From contig JAMPXO010000025.1 of the NCBI GenBank assembly GCA_023701125.1, forward strand, positions 1-48,811: a stretch of DNA of 48,811 nt, in the 5' to 3' direction. This stretch comes from Vicinamibacteria bacterium (GTDB taxonomy: Bacteria > Acidobacteriota > Vicinamibacteria > Fen-336). Shown here in pieces: positions 37,470-44,558 of the stretch (position 1 is the first letter of the stretch; every line of letters starts with the position of its first letter). The position numbers were made by a program, and so were the translations under genes. Under the pieces are notes generated by a model, which did no database searches, was not told where the DNA came from, and worked only from the letters and a program-made list of their open reading frames with translations.

Positions 37470-38938
37470 GCGCAGTGGAATCCCCCACGCCGGTCCCGGA
37501 ATCCGCTGCCCCCGGGTCTGGGCGGAGGAGCGAGAGCGACGAAGCCCAGCGGCCCGAGGGCCGGGATTCACTCCCGGCCCGAGCCGCCGATGACAAGGAA
37601 GCTCTTCGCGAGGCCACGCGTCGCGACGAGGTCGCGCCGTGGCTGGCCGCGCTGGAGGCCGGGCGTCGCCGCGGCGAGCCCGAGTGGCTGGCGTCGCTGC
37701 GCGACGAGGCCTCGGCCCGCTTCGCCCGCCTCGGCTTCCCCTCGACCCGCGACGAGGCCTGGCGGCAGACGAGCGTCGCGCCGCTCAGCCGCACCCGCTT
37801 CGACCACGCGACCCGCGGCGCGATCGACGACGCGCTGGACGCGCTGCCCGGCTTCCGCTTCGGCGGCGCCTTCGCCGGGCGCGAGGCGGTGTTCGTCAAC
37901 GGCCGCTTCATGCCCGAGCTGTCGAGCCTCGGCAAGCTGGCGCGGGTCCGCGTGCGCTCGCTGCGTCACACGCTGCAGGAGGACCCGGACGTGCTGGCCG
38001 GACTGATCGGCGCCGCGGCCGACGACGAGAAGCACCCGTTCCTGGCCCTGAACGCCGCCGCCTTCCAGGACGGCGCGCTGGTCGAGGTGCCCGAGCGCTA
38101 CGCCGTGCGGGCCCCGATCCACCTGCTGTTCATCAGCACCGGCGCCGTCGCCAGCCACCCGCGCACGCTGATCGGCATGAACCGCGGCGCGCAGGCGACG
38201 ATCGTCGAGAGCTACGTCAGCCCGAGCGGCGCCCACAGCTTCTGCAACGCCGTCAGCGAGGTGCTGATGGGCGACGGCGCGGTGCTCGACCACGTGCGCG
38301 TGCAGTCGGAGTCGGGCAAGGCGTTCCACGTCGCGACCACCGCGGCTCGCCTCAGCCGCAACGCGTCGTACACGAACCACTCGTTGTGCCTGGGCGCGGC
38401 GATCGCCCGCCACGACCTCGTCGTCCGGCTCGAGGGAGAAGGCGCGTCGACCGAGCTCAACGGCCTGTTCGCCTCGGACGACGCCCAGCTCCACGACACC
38501 CACTCGAAGATCGACCACGTGGCGCCCCACGGCACCTCCCGCGAGCTGTACAAGGGCGTGCTCGGCGGTCGCTCGCGCGGCGTCAAGAACGGGCTGATCG
38601 TGGTCCGCCCCGGCGCCCAGAAGACGGACGCCCAGCAGGCCAGCAAGAACCTGCTGCTGTCGCGCGAGGCGCTCGTCCACTCGACGCCGCAACTGCTGAT
38701 CCACGCCGACGACGTCAAGTGCAAGCACGGCGCGACCACCGGCCAGCTCGACGACGTGGCGCTGTTCTACCTGCGCTCGCGCGGCCTCGACGAGGCCGCT
38801 GCTCGCGCGCTGCTGGTGTGGGCCTTCGCCTCGGACGTGGTGTCGAAGCTCAAGGTCGCCGCGGTCCGCGAATCGGTCGAGCGCTTCCTGCGCGAGCGGC
38901 TGGGCGCGACGGGCGCCGTGCCGGGAACGCCGGCGTGA
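37466..38938 (+). CDS. sufD: Fe-S cluster assembly protein SufD with a repeat-derived N-terminal extension
   Basis: This 490-residue protein starts at GTG 37466, overlapping the sufC stop (GTGA). The family region runs from about residue 50 to the end, with PSTRDEAWRQTSVAPL, HPFLALNAAAFQDGALVEVP, NHSLCLGAAIARHDLVVRLEGEGASTELNGLF and the conserved DDVKCKHGATTGQLD. The first 45 or so residues (SAVESPTPVPESAAPGSGRRSE onward) are low-complexity; most of them are encoded by repeat element R4 and are not part of usual SufD. No internal start with a clear ribosome-binding site is seen that would skip the repeat, but an internal initiation is possible. Confidence 0.93.
37509..37585 (+). repeat. Double-hairpin dispersed repeat, copy R4 (inside sufD)
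   Basis: This more divergent copy carries GGGCGGAGGAGCG and GCGACGAAGCCC, a first hairpin CTGGGC (37518-37523) / GCCCAG (37544-37549) and a second perfect 9-bp hairpin GGGCCGGGA / TCCCGGCCC (37558-37580, loop TTCAC). The layout equals R1-R3: a G-run plus GGCGGAGGAG module, then two adjacent stems. It lies in the 5' part of sufD in the sense direction. Confidence 0.65.
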
Positions 38939-40197
38939 GCGCGCCGGTCCCCGCGCCGTCCGTGGCGCCGGCCGGCCTGGCGCTGGACGTCGCGGCGCTG
39001 CGCGCCGAGTTCCCCGTGCTGCGCCAGCGCGTCCACGGCAAGCCGCTGGTGTTCCTCGACAGCGCCGCCTCGGCCCAGAAGCCGCAGGTCGTGATCGACG
39101 CGGAGCGCCGCTGCTACGAGGAGTACTACGCCAACATCCACCGCGGCGTGCACAAGCTCTCGCAGCTCTCGACCGAGGCCTACGAGGGCGCCCGCGAGGA
39201 CGTGCGGCGCTTCATCGGTGCGGCGTCGACGAAAGAAGTGATCTTCACCCGCGGCACCACCGAGAGCATCAACCTGGTGGCGCAGGCGTGGGGCCGCAAG
39301 AACGTCGGCCCCGGCGACGAGGTGCTGATCACCGCCCTCGAGCACCACTCGAACATCGTGCCGTGGCAGATGCTGTGCGAGGAGCGCCACGCGAAGCTGA
39401 AGGTGGCACCGATCGACGACCGCGGCGTCGTCATCCTCGAGGAGTTCGAGAAGCAGCTGTCGGTGCGGACAAAGATGTGCGCGTTCTCGCACGTCTCGAA
39501 CGCGCTCGGCACCGTCAACCCGGTCAAGCAGATGACCGCGATGGCGAAGAAGCGCGGCGCGGTGGTGCTCGTCGACGGCGCCCAGGCGATGCCGCGCATC
39601 CCGCTCGACGTGCAGGACGTGGGCTGCGACTTCTACGCCTTCTCCGGCCACAAGGCCTACGGGCCGTCCGGCATCGGGGTGCTGTGGGGCCGACGCGAGC
39701 TGCTGCAGGCGATGCCGCCGTGGCAGGGCGGCGGCGACATGATCCTGTCGGTCAGTTTCGGCAAGACGCTCTACAACGAGCTGCCGTACAAGTTCGAGGC
39801 CGGCACGCCCAACATCGCGGGCGGCATCGCGCTCGGCGCCGCCATCCGCTGGCTGGAATCGAAGGGCATGGAGCGCATCCTGGCCCACGAAGATGCGGTG
39901 CTGCGCTACGGCACCCAGCAACTGCTGAAGGTGCCCGGGCTGACCCTCGTCGGCACGTCGCCCGAGAAGGCCGGCGTGCTGTCGTTCGTGCTGGCGGGCA
40001 TCCACCCCCACGACATCGGCCAGGTGCTCGACGCCGAGGGTGTCGCCATCCGCACCGGCCACCACTGCGCCCAGCCCGTGATGGACCGCTTCGGCATCCC
40101 GGCCACCGCCCGCGCGTCGCTCGGCGTGTACAACACCAACGAGGACCTCGACGCGCTCGTGCGCGCCCTGGGCAAGGTCCGGGAGATGTTCGGCTGA
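38935..40197 (+). CDS. sufS: Cysteine desulfurase SufS
   Basis: This 420-residue PLP enzyme starts at GTG 38935, overlapping the sufD stop. Class-V aminotransferase motifs are visible: FLDSAASAQKP, NIHRGVHKLSQLSTEAYEGAR, TRGTTESINLVAQAWG, LEHHSNIVPWQ, the PLP Lys in FSGHKAYGPSGIG, and the catalytic Cys in RTGHHCAQPV. The short RxGHHCAQP loop is that of group II desulfurases (SufS). It removes sulfur from cysteine and passes it to SufU, encoded immediately downstream with a one-base stop-start overlap. Confidence 0.98.
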   Translation: MSAPVPAPSVAPAGLALDVAALRAEFPVLRQRVHGKPLVFLDSAASAQKPQVVIDAERRCYEEYYANIHRGVHKLSQLSTEAYEGAREDVRRFIGAASTKEVIFTRGTTESINLVAQAWGRKNVGPGDEVLITALEHHSNIVPWQMLCEERHAKLKVAPIDDRGVVILEEFEKQLSVRTKMCAFSHVSNALGTVNPVKQMTAMAKKRGAVVLVDGAQAMPRIPLDVQDVGCDFYAFSGHKAYGPSGIGVLWGRRELLQAMPPWQGGGDMILSVSFGKTLYNELPYKFEAGTPNIAGGIALGAAIRWLESKGMERILAHEDAVLRYGTQQLLKVPGLTLVGTSPEKAGVLSFVLAGIHPHDIGQVLDAEGVAIRTGHHCAQPVMDRFGIPATARASLGVYNTNEDLDALVRALGKVREMFG

Positions 40198-40652
40198 TGT
40201 CCGACCTGCGCGAGCTGTACCAGGAGGTCATCCTCGACCACACCAAGAAGCCGCGGAACAAGCGGGTGATCGCGGACGCGACCGGCCAGAGCCACGGCGT
40301 CAACCCGCTGTGCGGCGACAAGGCGACGGTCTACGTCAAGGTCGAGGACGGCCGCGTCGTCGACGTCTCGTTCGACGGCCAGGGCTGCTCGATCTCGACC
40401 GCCTCGGCCTCGATGATGACGGAGGCCGTGCGCGGCAAGACGGCGGCCGAGGTGGAGACGCTGTTCGAGCGCTTCCATGCCCTCGTCACCGCGCCGTCCG
40501 ACCAGGCCGGCCAGAACGCCGCCCCCGAGCTCGGCAAGCTGGCCGTGTTCTCGGGCGTGTGCGAGTTCCCCGTGCGCGTCAAGTGCGCGTCGCTGCCGTG
40601 GCACACCTTGAAGGCCGCGCTGACGGGCGACGACGCCGTCAGCACCGAGTAG
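40197..40652 (+). CDS. sufU: SufU-type sulfur acceptor
   Basis: This 151-residue protein begins MSDLRELYQEVILDHTKKPRN and has the SufU zinc-site residues: Cys and Asp in NPLCGDKAT, Cys in GQGCSISTASASMM and Cys in RVKCASLPWHTL. The SufU-specific insertion distinguishes it from IscU. It accepts persulfide sulfur from SufS for delivery to SufBCD. The ATG overlaps the sufS stop (TGATG), so it is translationally coupled. Confidence 0.96.
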   Translation: MSDLRELYQEVILDHTKKPRNKRVIADATGQSHGVNPLCGDKATVYVKVEDGRVVDVSFDGQGCSISTASASMMTEAVRGKTAAEVETLFERFHALVTAPSDQAGQNAAPELGKLAVFSGVCEFPVRVKCASLPWHTLKAALTGDDAVSTE

Positions 40653-40666
40653 GAGCAGCACCGATC

Positions 40667-41209
40667 ATGATGCGACAGGCCAAGACCCTCTCCCGCGACA
40701 TCGAGGCGACCGCGATCCCGTACGGCGACAAGATCCCGCTCAAGCTGGGCGCCACGATCTACATCACCCAGGCCCTGGGCGGCACCTGGACGGCGATGAC
40801 GGACCACGGTTACATGGTCCGCATCGAGGCCGGCGACGCCGACGCCATCGGCGAGACGACCGACGGCGGGCCGTCGGCCGAGGACGTCGCCAGCAAGCCG
40901 CTCGACCAGCTCTGCTGGGACCAGTTGAAGACCTGCTTCGACCCCGAGATCCCGGTCAACATCGTCGACCTCGGCCTGGTCTACGAGTGCGTGATCGCCG
41001 AGCGGCCCGAGGGCGGCCACAAGGTCACGATCCGCTTCACGCTGACGGCCCCCGGCTGCGGCATGGGCGACTACCTGAAGGCCGACATCGAGCGCAAGAT
41101 CGCCAGCATCCCCGGCGTCCACGAGTACGAGGTGCAGCTCGCCTTCGACCCGCAGTGGAACCAGGCCATGATGAGCGACGCGGCCCGGCTGCAGCTCGGC
41201 CTGATGTGA
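40667..41209 (+). CDS. sufT: SufT, DUF59/MIP18-family Fe-S maturation factor
   Basis: This 180-residue protein has a short N-terminal domain (IPYGDKIPLKLGATIYITQALGGTWTAMTDHGYMVRI) and a DUF59 domain from about 85 (LKTCFDPEIPVNIVDLGLVYEC, FTLTAPGCGMGDYLKADIERKIASIPGV). The Cys in APGCGMG is conserved. SufT proteins help to load Fe-S clusters onto target proteins. The start is 14 bases after sufU, with two adjacent ATG codons; GGAG lies near 40651. Confidence 0.92.
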   Translation: MMRQAKTLSRDIEATAIPYGDKIPLKLGATIYITQALGGTWTAMTDHGYMVRIEAGDADAIGETTDGGPSAEDVASKPLDQLCWDQLKTCFDPEIPVNIVDLGLVYECVIAERPEGGHKVTIRFTLTAPGCGMGDYLKADIERKIASIPGVHEYEVQLAFDPQWNQAMMSDAARLQLGLM

Positions 41210-41219
41210 AGGGCGCCGC

Positions 41220-41672
41220 GTGAAGCTCTCGTCCCAGGAGGAGTACGGCCTGCGCTGCCTGCTCCAGCTCGCCCGCTCGGGCGAGGCCGCCAGCCTGACG
41301 ATCGCAGAGCTGAGCCGGCGCGAGGGCATCTCCGCCCCGAACGTCGCCAAGATGCTGCGCCTGCTGCGCAAGGCGGGCTTCGTCAAGGCCACCCGCGGCC
41401 AGCAGGGCGGCTACGCGCTGGCCCGCCCCGCGGCCTCGATCAGCGTCGGCGAGACGCTGGCCGCCCTCGGCGGCCGCATCTTCGACGACGACTTCTGCGA
41501 CCGCCACGCGGGCAGCGAGGCGGCCTGCGCCCACCTCGAAGGCTGCTCGATCAAGCCGGTCCTGCAACGCCTGCAGGAAGTGGTCGACTCGGTCCTCGGC
41601 CAGATGACCCTGGTCGAGTTGCTCAACCCCCAGGCCCCGCTGATCCGACTCCAGTCGCGAAGGCTGGCGTGA
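41220..41672 (+). CDS. Rrf2-family regulator, IscR/SufR-like
   Basis: This 150-residue protein starts at GTG. The winged helix-turn-helix (about 1-70, EEYGLRCLLQLAR, TIAELSRREGISAPNVAKMLRLLRKAGFV) is followed by a cluster-binding loop with three cysteines at 93, 103 and 109 (FCDRH, AACAH, EGCSIKPV). The spacing is looser than in E. coli IscR, where three Cys and a His bind a [2Fe-2S] cluster. As the last gene of the suf operon it probably feeds back on suf expression according to cluster supply. No certain operator was found before sufB. Confidence 0.9.
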   Translation: MKLSSQEEYGLRCLLQLARSGEAASLTIAELSRREGISAPNVAKMLRLLRKAGFVKATRGQQGGYALARPAASISVGETLAALGGRIFDDDFCDRHAGSEAACAHLEGCSIKPVLQRLQEVVDSVLGQMTLVELLNPQAPLIRLQSRRLA

Positions 41673-41864
41673 TCGCCGGTAGGCCTCAGACCCGCTTGGG
41701 CCCCGGAAGGCGGCTACATCGCTCGCGCGGTCAGCGAATCCATCTTCACCGAGGCCGACAGCCTGGAACAGCTCAGCGAAGCGGTGCGCCAGGCTGTCCG
41801 TTACCACTTCGATGAAGCCGATCGCCCTCGTGTGGTCCGCCTTCACTCTTCAGGGATGAGTTGA
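41673..41864 (+). pseudogene. HicB-like antitoxin remnant (5' truncated)
   Basis: The frame immediately after the iscR stop codon reads WAPEGGYIARAVSESIFTEAD and SLEQLSEAVRQAVRYHFDEAD, then RPRVVRLHSSGMS and stop. This matches the short HicB-like antitoxin family (often ending RPxxIRLHF...) from about its tenth residue. No start codon precedes it in frame, so the N-terminus is lost. The base composition is less GC-rich than the flanking genes. A 9-bp direct repeat, TGATCGCCG, occurs at both ends (41670-41678 and 41862-41870). Confidence 0.7.
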
Positions 41865-41871
41865 TCGCCGT

Positions 41872-42042
41872 ATGAGGCTGCCTCGCGACGTGTCCGGGCG
41901 CGATCTCGCCCGGGCTCTCGCGGGGCTCGGTTATTCGGTGGTCCGCCAGTCTGGCAGTCACATCCGGCTCAGCCGGTCTGCGCAGCCAATCTCTTCGGCG
42001 GCTGACGGCACCTCATCCCAGTCGACAACCGGAGCCTGCTGA
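41872..42042 (+). pseudogene. HicA-like toxin remnant (frameshifted)
   Basis: ATG 41872, seven bases after the HicB remnant, opens MRLPRDVSGRDLARALAGLG and YSVVRQSGSHIRL, an excellent match to HicA toxins including the catalytic His in GSHIRL. After that the frame becomes unrelated and stops at 42042 (56 residues instead of about 75-80). A different frame near 42009-42041 reads HLIPVDNRSLL, resembling the missing HHxTIPxHxxL segment, which supports a frameshifted, dead toxin gene. Confidence 0.7.
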
Positions 42043-42267
42043 GCCGACAGCCTGCTGGATGACTTGCGGCCCTCTTGCGCGGTAGCGTCGCCGCCCCGGT
42101 GCCTTCGTCGACGACCCCAGACGTGCCCAATTCCGCAAGCTCCGCGATGCCGCGAACCAGGTCGCGCTCGGACGCGCGGGACGACCCCGTTCGGAGCGCA
42201 GGCTGGCTCCGGCCCTCGCCCACTCGGCTGCTGGCGCGGCGCCCCGGACCGCGGCCCGGAGCACCGC
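42043..42267. other. Non-coding gap after the hicBA remnant
   Basis: This 225-base stretch separates the toxin remnant from the convergent hybrid kinase. The first part may be residual hicA (LAALLR-like words after 42062). The rest is GC-rich with an imperfect palindrome around CCGGACCGCGGCCCGG (42245-42260). Open frames on both strands lack recognisable sequence. Confidence 0.4.
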
Positions 42268-44556
42268 TCAGCTCGCTTCGAGCGCCCGGCGAACCGCCTG
42301 CATCAGGGTGCTCGAGGCGAACGGCTTCTCCAGCCGCAGCACGCCTCGGGCAGAGAGCCCACGCGCCTCGATCGAGCCGTTCGTGTATCCCGACATGTGG
42401 AGCACGCGCAGCCCCGGGCGCTCGGCGAGCAGACGCTCGGTCAGCTCGCGGCCGCTCATCCCGGGCATCACCACGTCAGTGAGGAGCAGGTGCAGCGGCC
42501 CGGCGTGGCGCCGCGCCACCTCGAGCGCCTCGGCGCCGTTGGCGGCCGCCAGCAAGGTGTAGCCGTGCTCGACGAGAACCTCCAGGATCATCTCGCGCAA
42601 CGCGTCCTGGTCCTCGACCAGCAGGATCGTCTCGTGCCCGCGCGGCGTGGCGGCGTCGACGACCGGGCTCGGCGGCTCGGCAGGCTGGTCGACCCGGGGC
42701 AGGTAGATCTTGAACGTCGCTCCGTGTTGCGGCTCGCTGTAGACCCAGATGAAGCCGCCGCTCTGCTTGACGATGCCGTACACGGTGGCCAGGCCCAGAC
42801 CCGTGCCCACGCCCTCGGGCTTGGTCGTGAAGAACGGCTCGAAGACGTGGGACTGGGTCTCGCGGTCCATGCCGATGCCCGTGTCGGTGACCGCCAGCAT
42901 CACGTACGGGCCTGGGCGGCCCACGGCGTGGCCGTGGACGTACTCCTCGTCGAGCTCCACGTTGGCGGTCTCGAAGGTGAGGGTTCCGCCATCGGGCATC
43001 GCGTCGCGGGCGTTCACCGACAGGTTCATCAGCACCTGGGCGATCTGGGTCGGGTCCGCCATCACGGTGCCCAGCTCGGGCGCCAGCCGCGCGATGAGCA
43101 CGACGTCCTCCCCCACCATCTGCGACAGCATTCGGCGCGTGCTCTCGACCACCTGGTTCAGGTCCAGCCGCCGCGGGTGCAGCACCTGCTTGCGGCTGAA
43201 GGCCAGCATCTGGCGCGTCAGCTCGGCGGCGCCCGCCGCCGCCTTGCCGATCTGCTCGAGCCGGGCCTGGGCCGGGTGGTCGCGCGGGAGCTGCCGCGTG
43301 GCCAACTCGCCGAAGCCGGTGATCACCCCCAGCAGGTTGTTGAGGTCGTGGGCGACGCCGCCGGCCAGACGGCCGATCGCCTCCAGCTTCTGCGACTGGC
43401 GCAGCATCTCGTCGGACTGCGCCTGGCGCTGTTCGGCTCGCCGGCGTTCGCTGATGTCGCGCAGGATCGAGCACTGGAACTCGGTGACGCCGAGTCGCAC
43501 GTGGGTCACCACCACGTCGGCCGGGAACGTCGATCCGTCGGCGCGGCGCACCTCGTCCTCGAACCGCCGCGAGCCGCCGAAACGGAGCGCCGTCCACTCG
43601 GCTGGCCAGCCTTCCTTCTCGATTCGCGTCGACAGGTCCCACACCGACAGCGCCAGTACCTGCTCGCGCCGGAGGTAGCCACAGTGGCGGACCGCGCTCT
43701 GGTTGGCGTACGCCAGGCTGCCCGCCTCGGTGACGAAGAGCACCATGTCGTCGCTGTTGTCGATCGCGAACTGGGTCATCTCCAGCGACCGCCGCAGTCG
43801 CTTCTCCTCGGTCAGGTCGTGAACGACTGCGGCGAAGGTCGGCGCTCCGCCGAGCCGGAACTCCGTCAGCGAGAGCTGGAGCGGGAACTCGCGGCCATCC
43901 CGGGTGCGGCCGGTGACCTCGCGCCCGCTCCAGGCGACCGAGCGGCGGCCGGAGGCGAGGTACTCCCGGACGTGGTCGTCGTGGACGGCCCCCGCGCCAG
44001 GAGGCATCAGCGCCGAGACACTGCGCCCCACCACTTCGGTCGCGGCGTAGCCGAAGAGCCGCTCGGCAGCGGGGTTGAAGGTCTCGATCAGCCCGGCCTG
44101 GTCGATCGTGATGACGCCGTCGAGCGCGGTGTCCACGATCGCGCGCAGCCGTGCCTCTGCCAGCCGGTGCTGGTGGGCCTGCCGGGCCTCCTGGAGGACG
44201 CGGACCACCGCGGGGCCCAGCCGCGCCCGGCGGTCCTTCAACACGTAGTCCCAGGCGCCGCCCTTCATGGTCTCGACGGCGGTGTCCTCGTCGAGCGACC
44301 CGGTGACCACCACGACGGGCAGCTCCGGGGCGCGAGCGCGAAGCACGCGCAGGGCCCTGGATCCGGCGAAGCCTGGCATGGTGTGGTCGCACAACACCAC
44401 CTCGGGGCGGAATCGCTCCAGGGCCGCGACGAAGTCGGGCTCGTTGTCGACCCGAAGCCAGTCCACCTCGAAGCCGGCGCGCCGCAGCTCGTGGGCGTTC
44501 AGCTCGGCGTCGCTGGCGACGTCCTCGGCCATCAGCACGCGCAGCGGGGTCGCCAT
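42268..44556 (-). CDS. Hybrid sensor kinase REC-PAS-PAS-HisKA-HATPase-REC
   Basis: This 762-residue soluble protein starts at ATG 44556. Its order is an N-terminal receiver (about 5-125, phospho-Asp in VVLCDHTMPG), a PAS domain (about 140-255, TALDGVITIDQAGLIETFNPAAERLFGY), a second PAS (about 265-380, DNSDDMVLFVTEAGSLAYAN), HisKA with GGVAHDLNNLLGVI (His near 405), HATPase ([32 protein letters not shown]) and a C-terminal receiver (phospho-Asp in LLLTDVVMPGMSG). The front receiver suggests that it is itself the target of another kinase. The upstream kinase gene ends two bases before it, so the two probably form a phosphorelay. Confidence 0.93.
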   Translation of the reverse strand: MATPLRVLMAEDVASDAELNAHELRRAGFEVDWLRVDNEPDFVAALERFRPEVVLCDHTMPGFAGSRALRVLRARAPELPVVVVTGSLDEDTAVETMKGGAWDYVLKDRRARLGPAVVRVLQEARQAHQHRLAEARLRAIVDTALDGVITIDQAGLIETFNPAAERLFGYAATEVVGRSVSALMPPGAGAVHDDHVREYLASGRRSVAWSGREVTGRTRDGREFPLQLSLTEFRLGGAPTFAAVVHDLTEEKRLRRSLEMTQFAIDNSDDMVLFVTEAGSLAYANQSAVRHCGYLRREQVLALSVWDLSTRIEKEGWPAEWTALRFGGSRRFEDEVRRADGSTFPADVVVTHVRLGVTEFQCSILRDISERRRAEQRQAQSDEMLRQSQKLEAIGRLAGGVAHDLNNLLGVITGFGELATRQLPRDHPAQARLEQIGKAAAGAAELTRQMLAFSRKQVLHPRRLDLNQVVESTRRMLSQMVGEDVVLIARLAPELGTVMADPTQIAQVLMNLSVNARDAMPDGGTLTFETANVELDEEYVHGHAVGRPGPYVMLAVTDTGIGMDRETQSHVFEPFFTTKPEGVGTGLGLATVYGIVKQSGGFIWVYSEPQHGATFKIYLPRVDQPAEPPSPVVDAATPRGHETILLVEDQDALREMILEVLVEHGYTLLAAANGAEALEVARRHAGPLHLLLTDVVMPGMSGRELTERLLAERPGLRVLHMSGYTNGSIEARGLSARGVLRLEKPFASSTLMQAVRRALEAS

Positions 44557-44558
44557 CG

